A stretch of 64,000 nt of DNA. Origin: an uncultured Flammeovirgaceae bacterium. GTDB taxonomy: Bacteria > Bacteroidota > Bacteroidia > Cytophagales > Cyclobacteriaceae. This document shows, one piece after another, positions 42,735 through 52,756 of the stretch; within the stretch, counting starts at the first letter, position 1; each line of letters opens with the position of its first letter. Position numbers and translations under genes: made by a program. The stretch spans positions 1-64,000 of the forward strand of contig CAKZYA010000062.1 of assembly GCA_937883755.1 (NCBI GenBank). Direction: 5' to 3'. The notes under the pieces are model-generated. The model worked only from the letters and a program-made list of their open reading frames with translations, did no database searches and was not told where the DNA came from.

Positions 42735-43127
42735 ATGAAAATTATTGAATTACATGTTGAGGCAGGAATTGGATATATGCTTACGCTAAGCTTACTGGGT
42801 ATTATCATGATTATTTTGTTTGTGCGACACCTTATTACCCGCTCTACTCAACCGCCTACTACTTCCTGGTCGGCATCAGCGATTAAACAGATTGGGCTAT
42901 TCTGCTTTTTCCTGGGGCTTTTTGCTCAGATTATCGGACTGATACAAGGGTTTGATGCCATAGAGGCCGCTGGTGATATTTCTCCAGCATTGTTAGCTGG
43001 CGGATTAAAAGTAAGTTTTATTACTACCGCCTACGGGTTGATTATTCTGATCTTCTCGCGCGTATTCTATTTTTATCTGACCCAAATCCGAGCGTCATCA
43101 TCCAAAACGCAATTGGCTGACAACTAA
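42735..43127 (+). CDS. Small MotA/TolQ/ExbB-like membrane protein
   Basis: 130 aa with three hydrophobic helices (about 12-32, 50-70, 85-110). The second and third helices, with FFLGLFAQIIGLIQGFDAIE and LAGGLKVSFITTAYGLIILI, match the MotA/TolQ/ExbB channel motif. It is only about half the length of ExbB and has no ExbD/TolR partner. It lies divergent to the LytS/LytTR pair; being their target is inference. The stop overlaps the stop of the convergent esterase gene. Confidence 0.75.
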   Translation: MKIIELHVEAGIGYMLTLSLLGIIMIILFVRHLITRSTQPPTTSWSASAIKQIGLFCFFLGLFAQIIGLIQGFDAIEAAGDISPALLAGGLKVSFITTAYGLIILIFSRVFYFYLTQIRASSSKTQLADN

Positions 43128-44137
43128 AATACAGACTCTAAAGCAGCAGCAATCTCATCAAGTAATTCTTCTGATTGCGAGAACTCGGGAATATTAGCAA
43201 ACCCGTGGATCATACTTTCGTAGACTCGAAGTTTGACTGGTACACCAGCGGTCTGAAGCTTTTCAGCGTACTGTTCACCTTCGGTTTTCAGTGGGTCAAA
43301 TCCGGCTAGCACTACCAAAGCGGGAGGAAGGTTGCTAAGATCATTAGCCAGCAGAGGAGAAGCGTAGGCTTCGTAACGATCCGATTCATTGGGAAGGTAC
43401 TGCTTAATATACCAGTCAATCTGGCGAGTAGTGATTCCGTAACCCTTACCGAAATTCTGGTGCGATGTGGTCGTCAAATCTATTGACTGAGTGGCTGGAT
43501 ACAACAGTACTTGATAATCGATAAAATACTGGCTACCGTCTCTAGCCATGAGTGATACTACGGTTGCCAAATTTCCTCCGGCACTGTCGCCCACTACGGC
43601 TATTCGCGTGCTGTCCCCGCCAATGGATTGAGCATTCTGATAAACCCATTGCAACGCAGTATAAGCATCTTGGGCTGCTGCTGGGTACAGATGCTCAGGA
43701 GCCAACCGATAATCTACTGATACCACCAAGGCTGAAGTCTTTTGGGCCAGCTTGGCACATAGTAAATTGTACTCGTTCAGTGTTCCGAAGACAAACCCAC
43801 CACCATGGTAGTATACAATAATGGGTAAATTATCAGTTGGGGAAGGATAATACAACCGGACTGGAATTCCTCCTTCAGCAGAGAGAATTACCGTATCTTT
43901 CGTGCTGGAGACATATTGTAAATATTTCGTAGAGGTAGATTCTTTTTGCTTATACTGCTCTCTGAGTTCGGCGGGCGAGTAGTTTTCTATATCAGGTGGT
44001 TCGTAAATGAGACGTACTCCAATGGCAGCCAGATAATGCAGGGTACCGAAGGGTGTTTGTATCCAGGAATAAACCATAATAGCTGCTGCCGTTAATAAGG
44101 TCAACACGGCCGCAGAAGCTATCCACCACCTCTTCAT
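43124..44137 (-). CDS. Alpha/beta hydrolase, hormone-sensitive-lipase-like esterase
   Basis: 337 aa. N-terminal hydrophobic anchor (ASAAVLTLLTAAAIMVYSW). Oxyanion motif YYHGGGFVFG, nucleophile GDSAGGNLA, acid DPLKTEGEQY and His in MIHGF. Substrates in this family are short acyl esters; the real one is unknown. It is translated after the monoacylglycerol-lipase-like gene (4 bp gap), so the two form an operon with the sulfatase gene (12 bp gap). Confidence 0.9.
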   Translation of the reverse strand: MKRWWIASAAVLTLLTAAAIMVYSWIQTPFGTLHYLAAIGVRLIYEPPDIENYSPAELREQYKQKESTSTKYLQYVSSTKDTVILSAEGGIPVRLYYPSPTDNLPIIVYYHGGGFVFGTLNEYNLLCAKLAQKTSALVVSVDYRLAPEHLYPAAAQDAYTALQWVYQNAQSIGGDSTRIAVVGDSAGGNLATVVSLMARDGSQYFIDYQVLLYPATQSIDLTTTSHQNFGKGYGITTRQIDWYIKQYLPNESDRYEAYASPLLANDLSNLPPALVVLAGFDPLKTEGEQYAEKLQTAGVPVKLRVYESMIHGFANIPEFSQSEELLDEIAAALESVF

Positions 44138-44141
44138 ACTG

Positions 44142-44996
44142 CTAATGGGATAGTACCCAGCTTTTTAGATCATCAAGCACTCGTACCCGATCTTCCGGTC
44201 GCTCGTTCATGGTTTCGTGATAGAGTCCTTCGTATAGCTTTAAGGTTTTGTCGGTGGTAGTGAGTGAATTATAAAACTGCTGAGTGCCCTGAGGATCAGT
44301 AAGGCGATCAGCCGTGCCGTGCATCAGATAAACTGGAATATGCAGAGAGGAAGCTCTCGACAAAATATCCTTATGAACGTTAAATAAAGCATCACCTAGG
44401 CGGGCAGAAGCTTTACTGTGTACTAGAGGATCGTTTTGATATGACATAACTACTAGTTCATGGTGGGAGAGGTCGTTAACATTAAGCTGATTATCTAGTG
44501 TTAACGAGGGAGTCAGACGCGCTAATAAAGTCGCCATCGGTTTTTGAAGCTTTTTTATCCAGTCCATTGCTGGTTTAATAGCTGGAGAAGAAGCAATAAG
44601 CCCGTGTAAATGATCCTGATAATCGTCAGTGATAGCGTACTTCAGCACAATAGCTCCACCCATAGAATGACCTAGCAGGAATACTTTCTGACCATCATTT
44701 TCTTGCTGTACTCTTCTAATTAAATCATGAAGATCACTAACGAATAGTTGAAACCGATCAACATGACCTCTCTTTCCATTCGTTCTACCGTGTCCCCGAG
44801 CGTCTAGGGCATAAAACGCTGTTGAAGTTCGTGCAAACGCTTGAATCAGATTCTGATAACGTCCCGAATGCTCACCTAAGCCGTGCTGAAAAACAATGAT
44901 ACGTTCTTTTTTTTCAGGTAGCCACTGTTGATAAAATAAAGGGAAGCCATCAGTAGATGAATTAAATTGACTAATAGTATGCTGGTAGTCTTCCAT
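44142..44996 (-). CDS. Alpha/beta hydrolase, monoacylglycerol-lipase-like (lysophospholipase)
   Basis: 284 aa, cytosolic. HGLGEHSGRYQNL (oxyanion side), GHSMGGAIVLKYA with the nucleophile Ser, HGTADRLTDP with the acid, and a His near the end (EGLYHETMNERP). The layout matches the MGL/PldB group. It lies between the sulfatase and the HSL-like esterase on one strand with short gaps. Confidence 0.9.
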   Translation of the reverse strand: MEDYQHTISQFNSSTDGFPLFYQQWLPEKKERIIVFQHGLGEHSGRYQNLIQAFARTSTAFYALDARGHGRTNGKRGHVDRFQLFVSDLHDLIRRVQQENDGQKVFLLGHSMGGAIVLKYAITDDYQDHLHGLIASSPAIKPAMDWIKKLQKPMATLLARLTPSLTLDNQLNVNDLSHHELVVMSYQNDPLVHSKASARLGDALFNVHKDILSRASSLHIPVYLMHGTADRLTDPQGTQQFYNSLTTTDKTLKLYEGLYHETMNERPEDRVRVLDDLKSWVLSH

Positions 44997-45008
44997 AGCG
45001 GTTGTCAG

Positions 45009-46619
45009 TTAAAGCATCCAATCAGGTTTAGGAAAGTAACGCATGGGGCTGTAGCGGGGGTAACTCTCAAATAAATCTGGATCAGGGCCAACCACTCGTG
45101 GGTCTTCAGTTTCAGTAAGCACTTTTAGCATTGTTTCGTTTAGCTCGTTTATCAAGCCCGTAAACTCCGGATCAGTAGCTAAATTAGTCAAACAGTTAGG
45201 GTCTTTTTTTACATTAAATAGTTCATACTCCGGTCGCTTTCCCACTGATAATTCAAAGTACCTGGCGTACTCAGGGTCATCATAATTTTCTACGATAAAT
45301 GACTTGGTTGGAGCTGCGTCAATATCAGTAAATGCCCAATCAGAATGGTGCATTCCTTCCTCATCAATACCGTACAGCGGGTGTAATTCTTCCGTAGAAT
45401 CGGAAACCAGCCGCTGGGGTGCTCCGGCGGGCCAACGTTCGGGTTCTATATTCCAGATAAAGAGATAATCACCCTGACGTAGCAATCGCTGCGGATAGCC
45501 CAGATTCTGGTAACGTGATGAAGAGTGCCGCTCCCGCCCTGCCAATGCATACCCTCGCGAATTAGGAATCACTCCTTCCTGCTCTGAGCTTAGCAGATCC
45601 ACCAAGCTTTGTCCGCTGATAGGTAACATTCCTTCCGAACTGGTTTGCGTCAGTTCTAAAATAGTGGGTGCTAAATCAATAAAACTAACCGGATTGTCTA
45701 CCTTTCGCCCACCCGGAAATTCTTTCGGAAAACGTACCGCCATCGGAACGTGCACGCCGTACTCGTAAGCATTAGCCTTAGCCCGGGGAAAGGGCATTCC
45801 ATTATCTGCCGTTACGATGATAATCGTATTATCCAGTTCGCCAATTTCTTCCAGATACTCAATCATCCGCCCGAGATGAAGGTCAAACCACTCAATTTCT
45901 ACCGCATAATCTAGCAAATCACCTCGGACTTCTTCAGTATCCGGTAAAAATACTGGAACATCCACGCTATCCAACGATTTATCATACCGCTTCCACGAGT
46001 CTTGTTCGTAAGCTCGGTGCGGTTCGGAAGCACCGTACCAGAAGAAGAATGGCGTATCTTCTTCTCGCTGCTCCATAAACTGACGGAAATTAGCAGAGTA
46101 ATTGGTGCTGCGAATTGCCTCGGCAAAACGCTCGTCATCAGGACTTCCCTCCTCGTAAGCTAGTTGATTGTAGACTTCCCCCGCAGCATTCTGACTGCGA
46201 AGTGGCGGTTCACCGTACTTGAACGGCCCCACTCCTTTCCCAGTATATCCGGTGTGGTATTCATTTGCGGCTAGCAGATCAACAAAGGGAACATATTTAT
46301 CAAACCAGCCTGCCGCATGTTGCCCCGCTTGCTCGTTTTGCCAATGATAGCGTCCCGTGACAATTGAACTGCGCGATGGAGCGCAGCCTGGCGAACCCGC
46401 GTAGCAATTAGAAAAACAAACTCCCTCGCGAGCTACCCGGTCAAAGGCTGGCGTATTTATCCAGGAAGCACCAGCAAAGCCAGTATGCAGAAACGACTGA
46501 TCGTCGCTAATGGCAAATAGAATATTGGGGCGTTTTTCTAGTGTGGTACCTTCCTGACAACCGAACAATGAAATAATAAAAAAGAAACTAAGTACAGTAC
46601 AGGCGGCGCGAAGTAGCAT
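45009..46619 (-). CDS. Sulfatase, secreted lipoprotein
   Basis: 536 aa. Lipobox LFGC (Cys21). Formylglycine signature CAPSRSSIVTGR (type I, needs Cys oxidation) at about residue 80, and metal Asp-Asn in TADNGMPFPRAK. N-terminal SDDQSFLH gives further metal ligands. It removes sulfate esters, probably from sulfated polysaccharides such as those of marine algae. It sits first in the unit with two lipase-like genes. The maturase is not in the window. Confidence 0.92.
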   Translation of the reverse strand: MLLRAACTVLSFFFIISLFGCQEGTTLEKRPNILFAISDDQSFLHTGFAGASWINTPAFDRVAREGVCFSNCYAGSPGCAPSRSSIVTGRYHWQNEQAGQHAAGWFDKYVPFVDLLAANEYHTGYTGKGVGPFKYGEPPLRSQNAAGEVYNQLAYEEGSPDDERFAEAIRSTNYSANFRQFMEQREEDTPFFFWYGASEPHRAYEQDSWKRYDKSLDSVDVPVFLPDTEEVRGDLLDYAVEIEWFDLHLGRMIEYLEEIGELDNTIIIVTADNGMPFPRAKANAYEYGVHVPMAVRFPKEFPGGRKVDNPVSFIDLAPTILELTQTSSEGMLPISGQSLVDLLSSEQEGVIPNSRGYALAGRERHSSSRYQNLGYPQRLLRQGDYLFIWNIEPERWPAGAPQRLVSDSTEELHPLYGIDEEGMHHSDWAFTDIDAAPTKSFIVENYDDPEYARYFELSVGKRPEYELFNVKKDPNCLTNLATDPEFTGLINELNETMLKVLTETEDPRVVGPDPDLFESYPRYSPMRYFPKPDWML

Positions 46620-46817
46620 TAGATTGATTTTTTAGGTAGTGTTAAAGATAAAAGAATTACCGACTAGTTGAAAACCAAGACGTTTTCACGGATTAGCCAA
46701 GGCTCCATATTCTACGGAATCTTTACTAAGAAAGAGGCTGTTCCCAGTTTTTTATGCGATAAACAATCGCTAGAGTTGCAGCTGCGGTAAAAGCCAGAAA
46801 ATGGCGGCTGAGCGATT

Positions 46818-47966
46818 TTATTGAGATACTAACTTTGGGCCTTTAGAGAGCTTGGTACTTTTGTTATTAACTTCCTGCATATCAGGCAAATACACCCATA
46901 TTTCGGTACCCATATTGAGACTAGATTTGAGGTTTATCTCGCCACCCAGCTTTTCAGCGTTATTTTTTACGATAAATAGTCCCAAACCACTCCCTTCTGA
47001 ATGCTCGTGACCACGATAAAACATATCAAATGCCCGCTTTTGCAAATTACGATCCATACCAAGCCCGTTGTCCTTCACTTTCACCTTAATACCACGCTTG
47101 TAACGACGAACCGATATTTTGGTCACTGCATCATTTTGCTTGGGTTTTCGGTACTTGATGCCGTTTTCTATTAAATTCTGAAAAATAGACTGAAATATTT
47201 TCTGCTCAGTACACAAAGATATATCATTATTTGACGTAAGATGAATAATAACATGCTCTCTCCCAGGATAGCCTTCAAAGCGTTCAATAATCTCTTCTAA
47301 GGACTCACGAACGTTGAAAGATGTATACTGAAGTTGCTTCTTGGCAGAAAGCCCTACCTCCAACAGTCCTGAGAGTGTATCCTCAAGTTTATCAACACTC
47401 TTTTCTATAAGTTTTAAATAGTACTTCAGTGTTTCAGCATCCCCTGGCTCATCTTTTAACAGATTAAACAGTCCTTTGATAGAGGCTAGTGGGCCTTTTA
47501 GATCGTGTGATGCTCGATAGATAAGGGTTTTTAACTCTTCGTTTTTTTGTTTTAGGGCGTCAGTTGCTTTAGTATACTGCCGTTGGTCTCTGGCAATCAG
47601 TATGTACTTAAACGCATGATCCGACTCTATGAACGTAAAATTTAACGATACTGGTAAGTTCCTTTTTCTGCGTACATGCAAGTACGACCGTCGATTTCTA
47701 ATACTTTCACCTTCTTCTACACTCTCGATTATTGACTCAAGTAGTCGATGTTGTCTTTTGGGAAAAACCTGAGTAATATGTTGACCGATCAGAACATCCT
47801 GCTTATAATTCATCAAATCCGCAGCATAGTCATTAACAAAACATACGTTGAGGTCGTCGTTAAAGACCAGAACTATATTAGTTTGGCTTTTCAATAATTT
47901 CTCTATAAAAACAGACTCGGATTTACCCATTAGGCTGTTTTCAGAAGAAACCTCTTTTAGCATCAT
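46818..47966 (-). CDS. PAS domain sensor histidine kinase
   Basis: 382 aa, no TM segment. A PAS domain at about 22-135 (NIVLVFNDDLNVCFVNDYAA) is followed by HisKA with the phospho-His in YRASHDLKGPLASIKGLFNL, then HATPase (IFQNLIENGIKYR, DNGLGMDRN, GSGLGLFIVKNN). The receiver domain is absent, so it needs a partner. It is encoded divergently from the FN3/TonB/SpoIIE block, with the 480-bp promoter region between. Confidence 0.92.
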   Translation of the reverse strand: MMLKEVSSENSLMGKSESVFIEKLLKSQTNIVLVFNDDLNVCFVNDYAADLMNYKQDVLIGQHITQVFPKRQHRLLESIIESVEEGESIRNRRSYLHVRRKRNLPVSLNFTFIESDHAFKYILIARDQRQYTKATDALKQKNEELKTLIYRASHDLKGPLASIKGLFNLLKDEPGDAETLKYYLKLIEKSVDKLEDTLSGLLEVGLSAKKQLQYTSFNVRESLEEIIERFEGYPGREHVIIHLTSNNDISLCTEQKIFQSIFQNLIENGIKYRKPKQNDAVTKISVRRYKRGIKVKVKDNGLGMDRNLQKRAFDMFYRGHEHSEGSGLGLFIVKNNAEKLGGEINLKSSLNMGTEIWVYLPDMQEVNNKSTKLSKGPKLVSQ

Positions 47967-48449
47967 ATTGATTTATTTATCGTACACATTTTTGGATAGA
48001 GCACCGTATAAATATATGCTACCTACCTTATGCATTGCTAAATGGCTAATAACTATGTCCGTAAATATTATTATCCGTAACTAGACATAAGCACAAATAT
48101 ACCATATATACAATAATTTCTGAGGATATGTAATATAACTGAAATAATTGCTCTCTAACTGAATTAGAAGGCAGCGTCTCAAGAAATCTGGTCTCTCCAT
48201 CGAGTTGCCAATGTGGCAATAATCTTACAATGTCTAGGAAAACGGATTAATTCTAATTACTACATCATTTGACTGCATGTGGCATCTTAATTAGGTAGGC
48301 ACGACTAATTTCTTATCGAAACAGCAGCTAGTTATTGGTCTTATTCTCTTAAAACATACGTGTAAGTACATAGAACGCTTACGTGAGTTATACGTGAATA
48401 CTACATCAATATATTAATTTATTTATATTTGATTTGAAAAATTTCTGGT
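47967..48449. promoter_or_regulatory. Regulatory region before the FN3-TonB-SpoIIE-SiaBC block
   Basis: No gene seen. TTGCCA/TGGCAA inverted repeat at 48205-48219. Three direct TACGTG copies at 48357, 48380 and 48391 (spaced 23 and 11 bp, near multiples of a helical turn), then TATATTTG at 48424-48431, an exact TAnnTTTG box 18 bases before the first ATG. Confidence 0.55.
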
Positions 48450-50618
48450 ATGGCAAATAAATTCCTTAAAACAGCAATAATACTTTGTGGTATCTGCGCA
48501 GGGTTTTCTGGGTGTACTCCAGAGGAGCAGGAATTTATTGATCCGATACCAATTGCTACCTCAGGGAAAAATTTAAGAACAACAGGGTTTACAGCTACTT
48601 GGCGTCCTTTGTTAGGTGCAGAGAGTTACCTTCTAGAGATAGCAGCTGATGCTGCATTTGAAGAGGGCGCATTAATGACGGAAACACCTGTGGAAGTGCA
48701 AGATACTGCTTATACGATAGAAGGACTAGAAGTTGCGAATACCTACTACTACCGTCTGCTTGCTCGCCTTAGCACTGGCGAACAAACCAGATACTCTGAT
48801 GTAGTTACAGTACGTACACTAGGCATGCCTTCGCCAGTAGCCATAGTGGCCACTGACATTGGTCCTAATCAATTTACATCTCACTGGCAGAAGGTAATAG
48901 AGGCAAAGACCTACGAGATAGAGATTAACCGCGATATTGATTTCCCTGAATCTGACTTAGTACAACGTATTGTTACTGAAGACACATTTGTAGTAGTAAA
49001 AAACAACCTTGAAGTAGATCAGGACTATTTTTACCGAATTATAGCTCGGGATGGAGATGTTGTATCCGACGTTTCTAACGTAGTTCATCTAACGACTACT
49101 CAACTTACTAAGCCTATAATATCCAGTGCTCCTGATACCGTTCAGAATGAATTTACCTTTGAATGGGAGTCCGTAGTCGGGGCAGAACATTATACTGTAG
49201 ATGTAACGACCGACCCGCTATTTCTCAGTACAGAAGCATATTTAGTAGAAGACGAGATTACGCAAGAAACAGCCTTTACTGTTACTAATCTAGACCCTGG
49301 TATTTCGTATTATTATCGGGTGCGAGCTCACAGTGATAAATCCTTCTCTGAATATTCGGATAAGGGAGAGGTAGCTACTTTTTCATTACCTACTCCGGTA
49401 TTACAAGAAGCCTCTAACCTAAGTGCCACCTCGTTTACTGCCACTTGGACTTCCGTAAGTGATGTTGACACTTATACGTTGGATGTCAGTACATATCCTG
49501 ATTTTTCTACCATACTGCTAACGGTGGATGATATTACCGACAATACGTACAATATAGAAGCATTGACAGGTGACCAGCGATATTATTATCGGGTTCGAGC
49601 TGAGAAAGATGGTAACTATTCAGCTTACTCGAATATTATGAGCCAATATTTAGCTGCATTAGAGCAACCAGCTAATCTAATAGCATCCAATATCACTTAC
49701 ACTAGTTTCACTGTCACTTGGGAAGTAGTGGCTGATGCCTCGTACTATCTAGTCGATGTAGCTACTGATGACCAGTTTACCAATATACTCAGTAACTATC
49801 GAGAAGACTCCGTGAGCAAAACATCGCTAAATGTAGAAGGCTTAACCGCAAATACTCGCTACTACTTGAGAGTAAAAGCTCGTAATGACTACGCTAGCTC
49901 TGATTATTCCGAAACACTATCTACTACAACGATAGTAGTTAATTCTCCTACTGCTCAATCACCAACAAATGTAGACAGCTATGAAGCATACACTAAATGG
50001 ACTCTTGTACCTGATGCCAGTAGTTATCTACTAGACATTTCTACTGATGCGGCTTTTACTACATTTTTACTAGGGTATGAGGCATTATCAGTAGCAGGGA
50101 CTTCCTTGATGGCTGATCGTTTGCTACCTTCTACTACTTATTATTACCGGGTGCGCGCAGTCGTGGATGGTAATATATCTGAATACTCTAATACTGTCTC
50201 TATGACTACCGACGCAGTACCTGTACAGTCTGTTTCAAGTATTATCGAGGCTGAATACTTTACACAAAATGATGGCACAACACCAGTTGCTGATGCAACT
50301 GCCTCTGGAGAGTATTACCTAGGTTCCATTGAAAAAGACGATTCTGTGGCTTATCAAGTCGATATTCCTAGTAGTGGTACGTATACTGTGACATTTAGAG
50401 TAGCTAATAGCTCAGGAGGCTCAAAAATTATCCTCTTCAAACAAGGGGGTAATGTATCTCTAGTGGATGTACCCCTCAATGGGGCAGATTGGGGCTGGGA
50501 TGTAGAGTCAGTTCTAGTCAATTTCACATCATCAGGTGAGCAGACTATTTGGCTAGAGTTTGAGGGGGGTAGCGGTTCTGGAGAAATTATGCGATTAGAT
50601 TGGCTTGAAATAGAGTAG
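48450..50618 (+). CDS. Lipoprotein with six fibronectin type III domains and a CBM6-like end
   Basis: 722 aa. Lipobox GFSGC (Cys22). Six FN3 repeats cover about residues 32-595, each with a Trp in the B strand and ending in a YYYRVRA-type strand, for example FTATW...YYYRLLA, FTFEW...YYYRVRA, FTATW...YYYRVRA. The last ~120 residues (IIEAEYFTQNDG, VAYQVDIPSSGTYTVTFRVA, LDWLEIE) look like a CBM6-type carbohydrate-binding fold. Such a protein could bind glycans at the cell surface. It is the first of five genes in one direction leading to the SiaB/SiaC pair. Confidence 0.8.
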   Translation: MANKFLKTAIILCGICAGFSGCTPEEQEFIDPIPIATSGKNLRTTGFTATWRPLLGAESYLLEIAADAAFEEGALMTETPVEVQDTAYTIEGLEVANTYYYRLLARLSTGEQTRYSDVVTVRTLGMPSPVAIVATDIGPNQFTSHWQKVIEAKTYEIEINRDIDFPESDLVQRIVTEDTFVVVKNNLEVDQDYFYRIIARDGDVVSDVSNVVHLTTTQLTKPIISSAPDTVQNEFTFEWESVVGAEHYTVDVTTDPLFLSTEAYLVEDEITQETAFTVTNLDPGISYYYRVRAHSDKSFSEYSDKGEVATFSLPTPVLQEASNLSATSFTATWTSVSDVDTYTLDVSTYPDFSTILLTVDDITDNTYNIEALTGDQRYYYRVRAEKDGNYSAYSNIMSQYLAALEQPANLIASNITYTSFTVTWEVVADASYYLVDVATDDQFTNILSNYREDSVSKTSLNVEGLTANTRYYLRVKARNDYASSDYSETLSTTTIVVNSPTAQSPTNVDSYEAYTKWTLVPDASSYLLDISTDAAFTTFLLGYEALSVAGTSLMADRLLPSTTYYYRVRAVVDGNISEYSNTVSMTTDAVPVQSVSSIIEAEYFTQNDGTTPVADATASGEYYLGSIEKDDSVAYQVDIPSSGTYTVTFRVANSSGGSKIILFKQGGNVSLVDVPLNGADWGWDVESVLVNFTSSGEQTIWLEFEGGSGSGEIMRLDWLEIE

Positions 50619-50785
50619 TACCATTCATCTATAAAAGTAACAAATATCCTACGTGGGTACTTTGAAAGGAAAATATTGAAGAATAATGACGTACCTACTC
50701 CTTAATTTGCATTGAAAGTCTGCAATCCACCAAGCTATTTTACCTACTACGGTATTTTCCGAAAAAATCCTGGCGGCTATCAATA

Positions 50786-52756
50786 ATGACAAGAAAAGGG
50801 GCAATAATTACGATGATACTTATAACCTTCGGTTTTTCCGGAGCTATCGGTCAAGCCCTAGATTCACCTTCATACACCCTTACCATAGAAGAAGATATTC
50901 TGGACATGGAGCTTCGCCCTGAAAATGAAGCGACCCAGTCTATCTACGTATTATCTAAAGACCACCAAGATATTACCCAATCGGCAATTAGTTACACACT
51001 CATTACTGAAGATGACATCCAACAATCAGGTGCAACCACCCTCCTAGAAGTTTTACGCTTTACCCCAGACTTTGTCGTTCGTCAGAATACCAATGGTAAC
51101 TATACAATCCAGCTCCGAGGTTCATCTATTGCTAATGAAGGGCTAAGTAGCCGTAACACTGTTTTACTGATGGTAAATGAAGTTCCGTATTACAACTTTA
51201 TGGAACAGTCAGTATGGTGGGAAACCTTACCTGTTGATATACAGGATATTAAGAAGATCGAAATTGTCCGTTTCCCCCACGGAGCCTGGTATGGACCAGA
51301 AGCAGCCGAAGGAGTAATTAACATTGTGACTAAGCAAGATAATGGGGTTGGGCTGAAGACCCACGCCAATGCCCGTGTTGGACTAAATACAAACTACGCC
51401 TACCAAGGAGGTATCAGTTTTTTTCAGGGGGGACGCTTTCGAGTCAGAGTGGCTGGCTTTTACAACCAATTTAGTCGGTTCCAACAATCTTCTTATGTCT
51501 TCAGTCAAGATAGGTACGTAAATGGCGATTCTCTGCTCTTTTATCAGATTAATGCTAGAACTACGAATCCTAGTGTAAATAATGCTCAGCGTAGTTCAGG
51601 AGCGCACCTAAACGCTAGCTATCAGTGGTCAAAAAATACCCATCTGCAAATAGGAGCTGGCACCCAAAGCTCTGAAGCTCAGGGCATATTTAGAAGGATA
51701 GAGGAAATTGCTCCCTCGAATCGACTGGCTAATACTAATTGGTTTTCCTTACAAGCCCGCTGGAAATCTATTCGGGCGTATGCTGCTTACCAAGCAGGTT
51801 CATTCTCTTACAGCGGTTACGATAATCTCCAGTGGGACAATAATACTCAATGGTTGGGAAGAATAGAGTATACTAAAACATGGAAAAAGTATAGGCTCGG
51901 GGTAGGTACCGAAGCTCTGCATTATCAGTATGCCAACAGTGCAACCGATACTACGAGACGAGAAAATTCTGCTGAAGCAATTCTTTTTCCGCAGCAAGGG
52001 CAACGGTATAGTGCTAGTGCATCACAACAGCTTTCTTTTTCTGATAATCGCTTGATGCTAACGCTGGCTAATCGTTTGGATTACTACACGAGTATTGATC
52101 AACTATTACTAAACCATCAATTAAGTGCTTTACTTACACTATTTCCTGCTCACAAAATCAGTATGGCGGTATCATTAAGCGAACGCCCACCAAGCATATT
52201 TGACTACAATCCTACTGATACTGAGTTACTCACAATTCCATTACAACCAACGCTTGCCTACGAAGCTAAGTACCGCTACCAGATCACGAAGAATATCCAG
52301 GCTGATCTAACGTATTTTCAGTATTCGCCCCAAAATGAGACAAGCAATTTACTGGCTACCAAACGATCGGGCTTTAGTGGTAAAATAGATTGGCAAATCA
52401 ATCGGCTGCTGTTATCAGGAAATATTACCCGTATACAGTTTCCGGATTTGAGTGCCGACATCAGCCCTATTCCTGAGTTATTTGGAAGCTTTACTGGGCG
52501 ATACTCCGCCTTCTTTAATAAGCTGCAAGCATTCCTCACGGTAAACTACTATTCTCAACATCTCTATACTGACCGCGATGCATCTTGGTTACTACCTGCT
52601 CGGGTTAGTCTTAGTGGCAAACTATCGTATCAGGTTTGGGAAGAGCATTCGCTGTTTGTTAGTGGTCAAAACTTACTTAACAACCAAGAAGTAGAAACGC
52701 CTTTTGGTGACCAAAGTCAAAGTATGTATTGGCTAGGTATAAACTTACGGTTTTAA
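50786..52756 (+). CDS. TonB-dependent receptor
   Basis: 656 aa. Signal peptide (MILITFGFSGAIGQA). Plug domain at about 50-180 (ITEDDIQQSGATTLLEVLRF, GLSSRNTVLLMVN, PHGAWYGPEAAEGVINIVTK). The beta-barrel follows to the C-terminal Phe. It has no DUF4480/carboxypeptidase-like N-terminal extension and no SusD partner, so it is not a SusC-type receptor. The ligand is unknown. Its stop codon (TAA 52754-52756) overlaps the ATG of the SpoIIE gene. Confidence 0.85.
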   Translation: MTRKGAIITMILITFGFSGAIGQALDSPSYTLTIEEDILDMELRPENEATQSIYVLSKDHQDITQSAISYTLITEDDIQQSGATTLLEVLRFTPDFVVRQNTNGNYTIQLRGSSIANEGLSSRNTVLLMVNEVPYYNFMEQSVWWETLPVDIQDIKKIEIVRFPHGAWYGPEAAEGVINIVTKQDNGVGLKTHANARVGLNTNYAYQGGISFFQGGRFRVRVAGFYNQFSRFQQSSYVFSQDRYVNGDSLLFYQINARTTNPSVNNAQRSSGAHLNASYQWSKNTHLQIGAGTQSSEAQGIFRRIEEIAPSNRLANTNWFSLQARWKSIRAYAAYQAGSFSYSGYDNLQWDNNTQWLGRIEYTKTWKKYRLGVGTEALHYQYANSATDTTRRENSAEAILFPQQGQRYSASASQQLSFSDNRLMLTLANRLDYYTSIDQLLLNHQLSALLTLFPAHKISMAVSLSERPPSIFDYNPTDTELLTIPLQPTLAYEAKYRYQITKNIQADLTYFQYSPQNETSNLLATKRSGFSGKIDWQINRLLLSGNITRIQFPDLSADISPIPELFGSFTGRYSAFFNKLQAFLTVNYYSQHLYTDRDASWLLPARVSLSGKLSYQVWEEHSLFVSGQNLLNNQEVETPFGDQSQSMYWLGINLRF

